A stretch of DNA of 64,000 bases from Rhizobium sp. BK316 (GTDB lineage: Bacteria; Pseudomonadota; Alphaproteobacteria; Rhizobiales; Rhizobiaceae), in contig NZ_JACHZR010000005.1 of assembly GCF_014193695.1 (NCBI RefSeq), forward strand, positions 124,001 to 188,000, written 5' to 3'. Made by a program: the position numbers and the translations under genes. Positions 43,305 to 52,855 of the stretch are shown here, in pieces. Below the pieces are notes generated by a model. That model worked only from the letters and a program-made list of their open reading frames with translations. It was not told the DNA's origin and made no database searches. How positions within the stretch are numbered: position 1 is the stretch's first letter; each line of letters starts with the position of its first letter.

Positions 43305-44744
43305 TCAGATGCCGCTCTGGCCGTCGGAGCCGATATAGGCGATGCGCAGCATATTGGTCGCGCCCGGTGTGCCGAGCGGCACGCCGGCGGAGATGATGAT
43401 GCGATCGCCCGGCTTGCCGAAGCCTTCCGCAGCAACGATGCGGCAGGCGCGGTTGACCATGTCGTCGAGGTCGGTTGCGTCATGCGTGACGACGCAATGC
43501 ATGCCCCAGACGACGGACAGGCGGCGCGCCGTCTTAATGATCGGCGACAGAGCGATGATCGGCACCTGAGGACGCTCGCGCGAAGCGCGCAGGCCGGTCG
43601 TGCCCGAAGAGGTGTAGCAAACGATGGCCGACAGCTTCAGCGTCTCGGCGATCTGACGGGCGGCAAGCGAGATAGCATCCGCACCGGTTGCTTCCGGCTG
43701 GGCGCGCTGCGCGTAGATGATGCCGGGATAGTGCGGATCCTTCTCCACCGTGCTCGCAATCGAGGCCATCATCGAGACGGCTTCGACCGGATAGGCGCCG
43801 GATGCGGATTCAGCCGACAGCATGATCGCATCCGCGCCTTCGAAGACGGCGATGGAAACGTCAGACACTTCGGCGCGGGTCGGAACCGGCGAAGAAATCA
43901 TCGATTCCAGCATCTGCGTGGCGACGATGACAGGCTTGCCCGAACGGCGGCAGGAGCGGATAAGCTGCTTTTGAATGCCAGGAACAGCTTCGAGCGGCAT
44001 TTCGACACCGAGGTCACCGCGGGCCACCATCAGCGCGTCGGAAAGCTCGATGATTTCTTCGATGCGTTCCAGAGCCTGCGGCTTCTCGATCTTCGACATC
44101 AGGCCGACGCGGCCACGGGCGATCTTGCGCACTTCGGCGAGGTCATCGGGGCGCTGGACGAAAGAGAGCGCCACCCAGTCGACGTCGTCGGTCGCAAGAA
44201 CCGCGTCGAGGTCGGCACGATCCTTATCGGTCAGCGCACCGACGCCGAGCAACGTGTCGGGCAGGCTGACACCTTTGCGGTCGGAAATGCTGGTACCGGC
44301 GATAACGGTCGTGACAATGGTCTTGCCATCGCACTTTTCAGCGCGCAGCGCCAGCTTGCCGTCATCGATCAGCAGGCGGTGACCCGGCCGAACGGCCTCG
44401 AGAATTTCAGGATGCGGCAGGAAAACGCGCGTATTGTCGCCGGGGGTATCGTTGCTGTCGAGCGTGAAGGTCTGGCCGGGCTTCAGCTCCACCTTCACAT
44501 TGGCGAATTTGCCGACGCGCAGCTTCGGACCCTGAAGGTCCGCCAGAATGCCGATCGGCCGGCCAGACCGGGCTTCGACAGCGCGAATGCGCTGCACGAG
44601 CATACGCATCACATCATGGCTCGCATGGCTCATGTTGATGCGGAAAATATCCGCACCCGCCTGGTGCAGCTTCTCGATCATCGATTCCTCGGAGGAGGCC
44701 GGGCCGAGGGTGGCGAGGATTTTAACTTTGCGGTTACGCTTCAT
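43305..44744 (-). CDS. pyk: pyruvate kinase
   Basis: A 479-residue glycolytic enzyme converting phosphoenolpyruvate and ADP to pyruvate and ATP. Motifs include KILATLGPASS, RINMSHASHD, the active-site MSKIEKPQALE (catalytic Lys), MVARGDLGVEMP and ESASGAYPVEAV. The start ATG 44744 overlaps the TGA of the upstream DUF1036 gene (TGATG), so the two are translationally coupled. The C-terminal regulatory domain ends with INSCR-free sequence typical of bacterial forms. Confidence 0.96.
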   Translation of the reverse strand: MKRNRKVKILATLGPASSEESMIEKLHQAGADIFRINMSHASHDVMRMLVQRIRAVEARSGRPIGILADLQGPKLRVGKFANVKVELKPGQTFTLDSNDTPGDNTRVFLPHPEILEAVRPGHRLLIDDGKLALRAEKCDGKTIVTTVIAGTSISDRKGVSLPDTLLGVGALTDKDRADLDAVLATDDVDWVALSFVQRPDDLAEVRKIARGRVGLMSKIEKPQALERIEEIIELSDALMVARGDLGVEMPLEAVPGIQKQLIRSCRRSGKPVIVATQMLESMISSPVPTRAEVSDVSIAVFEGADAIMLSAESASGAYPVEAVSMMASIASTVEKDPHYPGIIYAQRAQPEATGADAISLAARQIAETLKLSAIVCYTSSGTTGLRASRERPQVPIIALSPIIKTARRLSVVWGMHCVVTHDATDLDDMVNRACRIVAAEGFGKPGDRIIISAGVPLGTPGATNMLRIAYIGSDGQSGI

Positions 44745-45229
44745 CAATTCTGGCTTTCTTGCGTCCCTGGGGTGTCGGAGAGTTGAACCATCCAGCTACC
44801 CTGGCGGCCCGTATCGTATTCCTTGAATCCCATCTTTTGATAACCCCGGGCATAGCAGTCCTGCACGCCCGCGATCTTGAATTCATTTTCCGCCACGCAC
44901 ATCTGCACGTCACCCGTCCATCGGCCTCCCCGGGCGGCATCTTCTGCGTAGAGGTAATAATAACGCGACTGTAATTCCCCCTCGATCAGCGTGGCGCAGG
45001 TCGTTGCCGGCACCTGCCACCAACCCTCGGTGACCCAGCCCTCCTTCGCGCGATATCCGATCGCAACGCCAACCAGATTTTGCGTACCATTGCATACACG
45101 GAAATCCGCGCGCGCGGCATCGGCGATGAAGAACGGCGAAACGGCTGCAAGAGCGAACAATGCGAGACGGACCAGCGGCCCGGACCGCGTGAGGAAACTT
45201 GGCGCGGCTTGGATCAACACGGCTCCCAA
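44744..45229 (-). CDS. DUF1036 integral/exported protein
   Basis: A 161-residue protein with a hydrophobic N-terminal segment (LVRLALFALAAVSPFFIA) functioning as signal or anchor. The DUF1036 domain follows, with FRVCNGTQNLVGVAIGY, GWWQVPATTCATLI and YYLYAEDAA. It contains several conserved cysteines (VCNG, TTCA, MCVAEN, DCYARG), likely paired in the periplasm. It is coupled to pyruvate kinase by a 1-bp overlap, an arrangement common in Rhizobiales. Function unknown. Confidence 0.88.
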   Translation of the reverse strand: MGAVLIQAAPSFLTRSGPLVRLALFALAAVSPFFIADAARADFRVCNGTQNLVGVAIGYRAKEGWVTEGWWQVPATTCATLIEGELQSRYYYLYAEDAARGGRWTGDVQMCVAENEFKIAGVQDCYARGYQKMGFKEYDTGRQGSWMVQLSDTPGTQESQN

Positions 45230-45411
45230 ATAGCTCCACGGTTATTCGTTGTCCGTGTCTTCTTGCGCCGCCGTCAAGCGAAAGTCAACGCGATGCTAAT
45301 CGATTATATTTCCTTTCATAACCGTCCGCTGAGCGCATCTCGTCGCGCTGGCCCTGCCCATCGCGCTTGAACCGGCCGAACGCGCATGCAATCACTGGCC
45401 AAAGACGCGAA

Positions 45412-46221
45412 ATGACAATCGGCAATTTCCTGATGGACCACTTCCAATCCTTCGAAATCCTACCCGGCCAACATGACAAAGGCATGGTGATCCTCGGCGA
45501 TCATGCCATGAACCGCCTGCCCGAACGATATGGCCGGCTCGGCCTGCCGGAAAGCGCCTTTCTCAGGCATATTGCTTACGACATCGGCATCGAGGGCCTG
45601 ACCCGCCGGCTTTGTGCGCAACTGGGCGTACCCGGTGTGCTCGGCGGTTTTTCGCGCCTGCTGATCGACCCCAACAGAGGTGAGGACGATCCGACCCTGA
45701 TCATGAAGATATCTGATGGCGCCATTATCCCCGGAAACCATCCGATTACTGAGGAGGAATGGAACTACCGGATCGAGGCCTTTCACAGACCCTATCACAA
45801 TGCCGTGTCGGAGACGATCGACAGGGTGGCGAATGCGACCGGCAAAGCGCCGCTGGTGCTCTCCCTCCACTCCTTCACGCCCGCCTGGAAGGGCATTCCC
45901 CGTCCCTGGCATGCCGCAGTGCTTTGGGATAGCGACGACCGCGCCGTCGGTCCATTGCTTGAAAAACTGCGTGCCGATCCCGATCTCCTCGTCGGTGACA
46001 ACGAACCCTATGACGGTGCGCTGAAGGGTGACACCATGTACCGCCATTGCATGATCACGGGCATCCCGCACGCGCTTCTGGAAGTACGCCAAGACCTCAT
46101 CAGCGATGAGGCCGGTATCGAGGAATGGGCGGTGCGTCTGGCTCCAATCTTTGCGGAGATGAACGCCGATCCAGCCCTTCATGCATACAGCGTGCACACT
46201 TCACGCACCGGCCTCTATTGA
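45412..46221 (+). CDS. N-formylglutamate amidohydrolase family protein
   Basis: A 269-residue hydrolase of the HutG-like family, which cleaves N-formylglutamate to glutamate and formate. Conserved features are VILGDHAMNRLPERYGRLGL, AYDIGIEGLTRRL, GFSRLLIDPNRG, LSLHSFTP and GDNEPYDG with metal-ligand His and Glu residues. ATG 45412 (MTIGNFLMDHF) is used; the frame opens 15 codons earlier. No histidine-utilisation genes adjoin it. The following DUF1244 gene lies 17 bp downstream. Confidence 0.88.
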   Translation: MTIGNFLMDHFQSFEILPGQHDKGMVILGDHAMNRLPERYGRLGLPESAFLRHIAYDIGIEGLTRRLCAQLGVPGVLGGFSRLLIDPNRGEDDPTLIMKISDGAIIPGNHPITEEEWNYRIEAFHRPYHNAVSETIDRVANATGKAPLVLSLHSFTPAWKGIPRPWHAAVLWDSDDRAVGPLLEKLRADPDLLVGDNEPYDGALKGDTMYRHCMITGIPHALLEVRQDLISDEAGIEEWAVRLAPIFAEMNADPALHAYSVHTSRTGLY

Positions 46222-46238
46222 GTAAAAGGACCTGGCCC

Positions 46239-46544
46239 ATGACCACGCTCAGCAAGGAACAGAAGACGGAATTCGAGGCTGCCGCCTTCCGCCGGCTGAT
46301 CACGCATCTTCGCGAACGAACCGACGTGCAGAACATCGATCTGATGAATCTTGCCGGCTTCTGCCGCAACTGCCTATCCAACTGGTACCGCGAGGCTGCG
46401 GAAGCCGAAGGCATCGCCGTCACGAAGGACGAATCGCGCGAGATCGTCTACGGGATGCCCTACGAGGACTGGAAGAACCTTCATCAGACGGAAGCATCGC
46501 CTGTGCAAAAGGCAGCTTTTGAGGTGAACAACCCGCATAAATAG
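46239..46544 (+). CDS. DUF1244 family protein
   Basis: A 101-residue protein with the family's NIDLMNLAGFCRNCLSNWYR, containing the conserved C-x-x-C pair, and EIVYGMPYEDWKNLHQTEAS. ATG 46239 follows AAAAGGA; the frame opens well upstream inside the amidohydrolase gene. It belongs to the same short transcription unit as that gene. Function unknown; the cysteines suggest metal binding. Confidence 0.9.
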   Translation: MTTLSKEQKTEFEAAAFRRLITHLRERTDVQNIDLMNLAGFCRNCLSNWYREAAEAEGIAVTKDESREIVYGMPYEDWKNLHQTEASPVQKAAFEVNNPHK

Positions 46545-46633
46545 GCCACGCGGTCTCAAATCGCCTTGACGCTGGCTGCACTTCGCGGCAGTCACTGGCA
46601 ACCGAATGCATATCCCGAAATCAGGAGAACACG

Positions 46634-46897
46634 ATGTCTGATGCACATGGCGTCGCCCGCGATCAGCTCCGCGCTTTTGTCGAGCGTATTGAACGCCTGG
46701 AAGAAGAAAAGAAGACAATCGCGGACGACATCAAGGACGTCTATGGCGAAGCCAAGGGCATGGGCTTCGACACCAAGATCCTCAAGAAGGTCGTTGCCCT
46801 TCGCAAGAAGGACGAGCAGGAACGCATGGAAGAAGATGCGATCCTCGACACCTACCTGCACGCCCTCGGCATGATCGAATCCCCGCCGGAAGGCTGA
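46634..46897 (+). CDS. DUF2312 (UPF0335) protein
   Basis: An 87-residue small helical protein with the UPF0335 signature LRAFVERIERLEEEKKTIAD, then VYGEAKGMGFDTKILKKVVA and a C-terminal LHALG. Such proteins are present across alphaproteobacteria and have no known biochemical role. It has its own downstream terminator. Confidence 0.92.
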   Translation: MSDAHGVARDQLRAFVERIERLEEEKKTIADDIKDVYGEAKGMGFDTKILKKVVALRKKDEQERMEEDAILDTYLHALGMIESPPEG

Positions 46898-46922
46898 GGA
46901 TCAGTCATCTGCTTTTCCAGAG

Positions 46923-46949
46923 AGCCGCCGCTTTGGTGGCTTTTCTTTT
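46923..46949 (+). terminator. rho-independent terminator after the DUF2312 gene
   Basis: AGCCGCC (46923-46929) pairs with GGTGGCT (46935-46941), one G-U pair, with loop GCTTT, followed by TTTCTTTT. Confidence 0.75.
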
Positions 46950-47000
46950 GGTCTCATCAAAATATCGGCGCCGATTTTCGCCTTGCCGGCAGCCACAAAA

Positions 47001-47035
47001 GCAAAAGCCGCCGGACATTGTTCGACGGCTTTTGC
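47001..47035. terminator. bidirectional terminator before the DUF882 gene end
   Basis: GCAAAAGCCG at the left and CGGCTTTTGC at the right are perfectly complementary, with two mismatched positions closer to the loop. Because the arms carry an A-run and a T-run, it can stop transcripts from either strand, in particular the leftward DUF882 gene ending at 47054. Confidence 0.75.
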
Positions 47036-47053
47036 TTGTTCGGATATATCAGA

Positions 47054-48934
47054 TCAGCGCGTGTTGAACTTGCGCACTTCCATGAAATTGACGGCCGTGC
47101 CGCTGAAGCGGGCGGGATCGACCGAAGCAGTCTTCACGAAGCCTTCGGCATACACCGCGGTCGGCTGGGCACGCAGCGTCTGACTGACGAAACGTGGAGC
47201 CTGCACCTTCTTAGAAGCCATTTCCAGGCGGGCGTTGGTGAGAGCCCACTGCGAAATCATCTTCTGCGTCAGCTTCGGCTCTGTGCGCATCGTCTGACGG
47301 CTTTCATCGGCAGCCACCGCTTCCTGCTTCGTCGGACGGCCACCCTTGGTGGGCAGGCCCTGCGCAACCGGACTGTCGATGACAGCAGGCTTCGGCGCCA
47401 CGACCGGTGCAGCAAAGCTTGCAGACTTCGCCATCGGTGCAAGCGCTGCAAGCTGCAGCGGCGGCTTGTCGAGTGCCGGCGGGTTCTTCGGCGCGGCAGC
47501 GTTGATCGCCTGCTCCACCGTCTGCGGCTCAGGAGGCGCGTTCAAAGCAACCTGCGTGTCTCCGCTCTCATCCTGCTGCTTAGCAAGTGCTGCCACCATG
47601 GCTGGCGAAAGCGTATCCTGATCTGCCTCGTCTTCACCCGCTTCAGGATCGGCATTCTGCGCAGCAAGCAGATTTTCGGCAACGGCCGGACGTTCGGCCG
47701 GGGTCGGAACGCCCGTCGACATCAGGCTCGGGTCGACAGAAGCAAGTTCGGCATCACCCGGTGCACGACGCTGACCGAGCAGCGACGGAACCGGAATGCT
47801 GTAGCCGCTCAGATCGGCGAAATGCTCCGGCTCCTGCGGCTGGCCTGCCGGCATGGCGGCAAGGGCCTGCTGGGCGGCGTTACCCGCAGACGGCGGCACC
47901 AGGGCATTGGCAACCTCGTTGCCGGCAAGCTGGTTGCTGAAGGCCGGGCGAACCTGCGGCACCGGTGCATTGACGCTTGCGACTTCGGTCTGCGGCTGGG
48001 GTTCATCAGCTGCCGGGACAGCCTCAGCCTTCGGCGGCGTTGCCTTGGCGACAGCCACCGGTGTGCTATCCTCCGAATTATCCTCTTCCTCGTCGGCGCC
48101 GCCACCAAAGAGGTAGGCAAACAGTGTCTTCTGCTTGCGAGGTTCGTCATTGGAAACGGAAGCGCCGGCGCTTGCCATCATGATCTGGCTGCCGTTCGCC
48201 ATGCGGCGCTTGTAATCGGCCATCGCCTGCTGGTAACCCGGCAGCGGCTTACCATCGGCGGGAATATGAATGGTATTGCCGTCAGGGAAGAGCCTGACCA
48301 GCTCGTCGCGGCTCATGCGCGGCCAGGCGCGAACGCCGCCGACATCCATATGCACGAAGGGCGAACCGGACTTCGGATAGAAACCGACGCCGCCGACCTG
48401 CATCTTCATGCCGATACCGCGCAGCGTGGCGAGCTTCACGTCGGGAATGAAGAAATCCATCGCCTTGCCGAGCATATGCTGGCTCTTTTCGGCGACACCG
48501 GACTTGCGCGAACGACCGCGCAGCATCTCGTTGGTGGCTGGTGAGCGGAAACCGCAGACGACGTTGATGTAATCCCTGGAGCCGGACTGGCGGTAAACTT
48601 CCCAGATGAGGTCGAAGAGCCGCGGGTCCATCTTCGTCGGCTGATTCTTGCGCCAGTCGCGAAGGAAGCGGTTGAGCTGCTCGAGACCCTTCGGGTCGAA
48701 CTTGCCGTTGCGCTTGTAGGTGATGACTGCCTTTTCGCCGGTATGGATGAAATAGAGCTTCAGGCTGCGGGTATCGCCTGCAGCCTGAGACTGTGTGCTT
48801 ACGAATACAGGTGAGGAAACCGCGAGCGCAAGAAGGGCGGCCGCTGCCGTCCTAACTGCCTTTCCGCCAATCTTGGCGCACAGCAAGCGCCAGCTCAAGC
48901 GCGAAAGCTTGGTGTTCCCATTCAAATTCGGCAA
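47054..48934 (-). CDS. DUF882 (M15-like peptidase) protein with long disordered tail
   Basis: A 626-residue exported protein. The DUF882/YcbK domain occupies about residues 55-215 and keeps the zinc-site residues of M15 peptidases: SQHMLGKAMDF (His and Asp) and FVHMDVGG (His). It probably cleaves or remodels peptidoglycan peptides. From about residue 260 onward there are some 350 residues of Ala/Pro/Gln-rich low-complexity sequence. A signal sequence lies after about 25 residues (TAAAALLALAVSSPVFVS). The start is TTG 48934 after GGGGA. The tail has no recognised domain. Confidence 0.85.
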   Translation of the reverse strand: MPNLNGNTKLSRLSWRLLCAKIGGKAVRTAAAALLALAVSSPVFVSTQSQAAGDTRSLKLYFIHTGEKAVITYKRNGKFDPKGLEQLNRFLRDWRKNQPTKMDPRLFDLIWEVYRQSGSRDYINVVCGFRSPATNEMLRGRSRKSGVAEKSQHMLGKAMDFFIPDVKLATLRGIGMKMQVGGVGFYPKSGSPFVHMDVGGVRAWPRMSRDELVRLFPDGNTIHIPADGKPLPGYQQAMADYKRRMANGSQIMMASAGASVSNDEPRKQKTLFAYLFGGGADEEEDNSEDSTPVAVAKATPPKAEAVPAADEPQPQTEVASVNAPVPQVRPAFSNQLAGNEVANALVPPSAGNAAQQALAAMPAGQPQEPEHFADLSGYSIPVPSLLGQRRAPGDAELASVDPSLMSTGVPTPAERPAVAENLLAAQNADPEAGEDEADQDTLSPAMVAALAKQQDESGDTQVALNAPPEPQTVEQAINAAAPKNPPALDKPPLQLAALAPMAKSASFAAPVVAPKPAVIDSPVAQGLPTKGGRPTKQEAVAADESRQTMRTEPKLTQKMISQWALTNARLEMASKKVQAPRFVSQTLRAQPTAVYAEGFVKTASVDPARFSGTAVNFMEVRKFNTR

Positions 48935-49113
48935 CTCGATCCCCGTCAGACAGTCAATGTCCCGTGCTGTCTCAAATGGCTGTCAATTGCGGTCACACGA
49001 TGGCAAAAATGCCACACATGATCAACCTTTTCTTTACATAGTGAACGAGCCGCTAACAAGTGGTTTATGGCGAGTAACCAAACATGGTTGCCTTATTCTT
49101 AACAAAAACGCCT

Positions 49114-50658
49114 CTATGCCGCATCTTTCTGAGGATTATCGGGGTCGATACCATAATCCTTGAGTTTCCGATAAAGTGTGGATCGCCCAATACCTAGCTT
49201 TCGCGCCACTTGACTCATTTGCCCGCGATAAAACTTTAACGCGAAACGAATCAATTCTTCCTCGACATCGGCAAGGCGGCGGACGTCACCGGACTGATTG
49301 ACGCTCGGGATCGCGTTGTCGGGCACCTCCGGACCGCGGCGTATCGTCTCGGCGACGGATACCGCCTGATAGTCCTCGGGGAATTCGGCATCCGGATCGA
49401 GATGTGAATTATCGGCGACGAGCGCCAGGTGATCCACGACCTCGTAATTCGGAAGCTGGGCGGCGATCTGCGGGAAGTCCGATTCGGTCAGTTCCGGACC
49501 TTCGGCAAGCACGACGGCACGGAAGATCGCGTTTTCGAGCTGGCGGATGTTACCCGGCCAATCATAAGCGGTCAGCAGCGCCAGCGCGCCGGCATTGGCC
49601 GTCATGCGGCGGCCGTTCTTCTGCTCGCTGGAGAAGCGGTCGGTAAAAACGCGCACCAGATGAGGAATATCTTCCTTGCGTTTGCGCAGTGCTGGAATGG
49701 TGATCGGGAAGACGTTCAGGCGATAGTAGAGGTCCTCGCGGAAGCGGCCGTTCTTGACCTCTTCGATCAGATCCTTGTTCGTCGCCGAAATGAGGCGGAC
49801 ATTGACCTTGTGCGCAGTGCGCGCGCCGACGGTCTCGATCTCGCCCTGCTGGACAGCCCGCAGCAACTTCACCTGCACTTCGAGCGGCAGGTCGCCGATC
49901 TCGTCGAGGAAGATGGTGCCACCATCGGCTTCCATGAATTTGCCGATATGCTTTTCGGTCGCACCGGTAAAGGCGCCCTTTTCATGGCCGAAGAGAATGC
50001 TTTCGACGAGGTTATGCGGAATGGCGCCGCAATTGACCGTCACGAAAGGTTTGTTGGCCCGGTCACCGGCCGATTGGATCGCACGCGCCACCAGCTCCTT
50101 GCCGACACCCGATTCACCTTCGAGCACGACCGGGATGTTGGACTGCGAGGCGCGCTGCGCCAGATCGATGACGCGGATCATCGCCGGGCTTGCCGAAACG
50201 ATATCGTCGAAGCCGACCGAGCCCGCCCGCGATCGGCGGCCGGCACGGGCCTTTACCTCGCGCTGGTCGAGCTTCATCGCATTGGAAATGGACGTGTTGA
50301 TCCGTTCCGGAGAGACCGGCTTGACAACGAAATCGAAAGCGCCGGCGCGCATGGCCTGCACGACTGTCTCGATGCCGCCCTGTCCTGTCTGGACAATGAC
50401 CGGAATCGGCGTGCCGAAATCATGCATCGCTTCGAGAAATTCGAGGCCGGTCATTTCCGGCATCATCAGATCGAGCACGATGACATTGAAAAGCCCGGGA
50501 TCGCGCTTCACCATCTCCAGCCCGATGCGGCCGTTTTCGGCCTGATGCACCACATGGCCGCTGCGCTCGATAGCGTTCTTGAGCAGACGGCGCTGCACGG
50601 GATCGTCCTCGACCACAAGGATCTGCCCTGCCCCTTTGAGCTCATTGTAACCGGTCAT
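49114..50658 (-). CDS. NtrC-type sigma-54-dependent response regulator
   Basis: A 514-residue response regulator. The receiver domain (residues 12-125) has phosphoacceptor Asp in VLDLMMPEMTG. The AAA+ domain has Walker A GESGVGKE, GAFTGA (sigma-54 contact loop) and Walker B GGTIFLDEIG. The Fis-type C-terminal helix-turn-helix reads SQVARKLGIGRSTLYRKLKD. It activates sigma-54 promoters. No sensor kinase is adjacent, so its partner is unknown. Its upstream region carries a RIME-like element, and the start ATG 50658 opens the receiver domain. Confidence 0.93.
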   Translation of the reverse strand: MTGYNELKGAGQILVVEDDPVQRRLLKNAIERSGHVVHQAENGRIGLEMVKRDPGLFNVIVLDLMMPEMTGLEFLEAMHDFGTPIPVIVQTGQGGIETVVQAMRAGAFDFVVKPVSPERINTSISNAMKLDQREVKARAGRRSRAGSVGFDDIVSASPAMIRVIDLAQRASQSNIPVVLEGESGVGKELVARAIQSAGDRANKPFVTVNCGAIPHNLVESILFGHEKGAFTGATEKHIGKFMEADGGTIFLDEIGDLPLEVQVKLLRAVQQGEIETVGARTAHKVNVRLISATNKDLIEEVKNGRFREDLYYRLNVFPITIPALRKRKEDIPHLVRVFTDRFSSEQKNGRRMTANAGALALLTAYDWPGNIRQLENAIFRAVVLAEGPELTESDFPQIAAQLPNYEVVDHLALVADNSHLDPDAEFPEDYQAVSVAETIRRGPEVPDNAIPSVNQSGDVRRLADVEEELIRFALKFYRGQMSQVARKLGIGRSTLYRKLKDYGIDPDNPQKDAA

Positions 50659-50823
50659 TGTCGCCTCACTTCATGCGAAACCTTGAGGCGCACTCTGGCA
50701 GAAAGGCTTGAACATCCAGTTTTGAGAAACAATTGCATTTTAATTGTTATGACAGGCCGTTTTCGTGCCGTAACAGGGCCTTTTGCGCGCCGAAAACCCC
50801 TTAACACCGTGCCGTCCGGCGCC

Positions 50824-50925
50824 CAGAGCGCCGCGCGTCCATTCGGACGCGCAAAGGACGCTCTGTCTTTTGAAACTGCGCATCAAGCTTTCCGAAAATC
50901 GATTCCGATTTTCGGGCCGATGCTG
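50824..50925. repeat. RIME-like rhizobial intergenic element
   Basis: In the 310-bp gap between two divergent genes is a compound palindrome. Outer arms CAGAGCG (50824-50830) and CGCTCTG (50859-50865) enclose a stem GCGCGTCC/GGACGCGC (50833-50840, 50845-50852). About 25 bp later a second perfect stem CCGAAAATCG/CGATTTTCGG (50892-50901, 50906-50915) lies around an ATTC loop. Both loops are ATTC. This matches the layout of the Rhizobium-specific intergenic mosaic elements. Only one copy is in the window. Confidence 0.7.
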
Positions 50926-50968
50926 TAGACAGTCAAACCTGTTATAAAAGAGGAAGAGGAACCGCCCC

Positions 50969-52822
50969 ATGAGACACACGCTTGCGCACGCCGATCTTTA
51001 TCTTTCGGCAACGGCTCCCACCGCAGCGGCAGCCCCGGCTCTGGGCGAGCTTCCGACCTGGAAGCTGCAGGATCTCTACCCTTCGGCTACCTCCACCGCC
51101 TTCGTCTCCGACATGGAAAAGGCCGGCAAGGCTGCTTCGGATTTCGAGGACAAATGGAAGGGCAAGCTTGCCGACGCAGCCGAAAAGAAGGGCGAGGAAG
51201 GCATCGGCCAGGCGCTGAAGGAATATGAGGCGCTCGACGACATTATGGGCCGCCTCGGCTCCTTCGCCGGCCTCACCTATTTCTCTGATACCTCCAACCC
51301 GGCAAACGGTAAGCTCTATGGCGATGTTCAAGCCAAACTGACAGAATATTCCGGCCGCCTGCTTTTCTTCGCGCTGGAGCTGAACCGCATCGACGATGCT
51401 GTTATCGATGCCTGCATGGCGAACGATCCGCTTGCCGGCCATTACCGCCCCTGGCTGGTCGATCTGCGCAAGGACAAGCCGTATCAGCTCGAAGACAAGC
51501 TGGAGCAGCTCTTCCTCGAAAAGTCGATGACGAGTGCTGCCGCCTTCAACCGCCTGTTCGATGAAACGATGGCGGAACTGCGCTTCGAGGTCGACGGCGA
51601 AAAGCTGCCGCTCGAAGTGGCGCTGAACATGCTTCAGGAAAAGGATCCGGACGTGCGCCGCAAGGCGGCGATGGCGCTCGCCGAAACTTTCAAGACCAAT
51701 ATCCGCACCTTCACGCTCATCACCAATACGCTCGCCAAGGACAAGGAAATCGCCGATCGCTGGCGCGGCTTCGAAGACATCGCCGATAGCCGCCATCTGG
51801 CAAACCGCGTCGAGCGCGAGGTCGTCGATGCCCTCGCCGTGGCTGTGAAGGAAGCCTATCCGCGCCTCTCGCATCGCTATTACAAGATGAAGGCGAAGTG
51901 GCTCGGCATGGAGCAGATGAATTTCTGGGATCGCAACGCGCCACTTCCGGAAACCTCGAACGCCCTTATCTCCTGGTCCGAAGCCAAGGACACCGTGCTT
52001 TCCGCCTACGCTAATTTCGCGCCGGAAATGGCTGATATCGCCAGGCGCTTCTTTGATGAACAGTGGATCGATGCGCCCGTTCGCCCCGGCAAGGCGCCGG
52101 GCGCCTTCGCCCATCCAACCGTTCCGTCCGCCCATCCCTATGTGCTCGTCAACTATATGGGCAAGCCGCGCGATGTCATGACGCTTGCCCATGAACTCGG
52201 CCACGGCGTGCATCAGGTCCTTGCCGGCGCGCAAGGCGCCCTCATGTGCCAGACGCCGCTGACCCTTGCCGAAACCGCTTCCGTCTTCGGCGAAATGCTG
52301 ACCTTCCGCGCACTGCTGGACCGGACGACTGACAACCGTGAACGCAAGGCGATGCTGGCCCAGAAGGTCGAGGACATGATCAACACGGTCGTGCGCCAGA
52401 TCGCCTTCTACGAATTCGAGCGCAAGGTCCACACCGCCCGCAAGGCCGGCGAACTGACATCAGACGATATCGGCGAACTCTGGCTCTCCGTCCAGTCGGA
52501 AAGCCTCGGGCCGGCCATCAAGATTTCCGAGGGCTACGAGACCTATTGGGCCTATATCCCCCACTTCATCCATTCGCCCTTCTATGTCTATGCCTATGCT
52601 TTCGGCGACTGCCTGGTGAACTCGCTCTACGCCGTCTACCAGAAGGCCGAGACAGGCTTTCAGGAGAAGTATTTCGAACTGCTGAAAGCCGGCGGCACCA
52701 AGCATCATTCCGAACTGCTGAAGCCCTTCGGCCTCGACGCGACCGATCCCTCCTTCTGGAGCAAGGGCCTGTCGATGATCGAAGGATTGATTGAGGAGCT
52801 CGAGGCGCTGGATAAGGCATAA
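50969..52822 (+). CDS. pepF: oligoendopeptidase F (M3 family metallopeptidase)
   Basis: A 617-residue cytoplasmic zinc peptidase of the M3B family. The zinc motif HELGH is at residues 408-412, with the third ligand Glu about 26 residues on in AETASVFGEM. The long N-terminal helical part (LQDLYPSATSTAFVSDMEKA onward) forms the lid of the channel-like active site. It degrades peptides of about 7-17 residues. It is followed within 33 bp by pabB on the same strand. Confidence 0.93.
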   Translation: MRHTLAHADLYLSATAPTAAAAPALGELPTWKLQDLYPSATSTAFVSDMEKAGKAASDFEDKWKGKLADAAEKKGEEGIGQALKEYEALDDIMGRLGSFAGLTYFSDTSNPANGKLYGDVQAKLTEYSGRLLFFALELNRIDDAVIDACMANDPLAGHYRPWLVDLRKDKPYQLEDKLEQLFLEKSMTSAAAFNRLFDETMAELRFEVDGEKLPLEVALNMLQEKDPDVRRKAAMALAETFKTNIRTFTLITNTLAKDKEIADRWRGFEDIADSRHLANRVEREVVDALAVAVKEAYPRLSHRYYKMKAKWLGMEQMNFWDRNAPLPETSNALISWSEAKDTVLSAYANFAPEMADIARRFFDEQWIDAPVRPGKAPGAFAHPTVPSAHPYVLVNYMGKPRDVMTLAHELGHGVHQVLAGAQGALMCQTPLTLAETASVFGEMLTFRALLDRTTDNRERKAMLAQKVEDMINTVVRQIAFYEFERKVHTARKAGELTSDDIGELWLSVQSESLGPAIKISEGYETYWAYIPHFIHSPFYVYAYAFGDCLVNSLYAVYQKAETGFQEKYFELLKAGGTKHHSELLKPFGLDATDPSFWSKGLSMIEGLIEELEALDKA

Positions 52823-52855
52823 GCTGCCGAAGCCCGCACCTTTGCTGGAAAGGCA

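Noticed and set aside
49429..50928. 499-residue plus-strand frame opposite the NtrC-type regulator
   Set aside because: It is complementary to a well-defined response regulator and shows no recognisable protein features.
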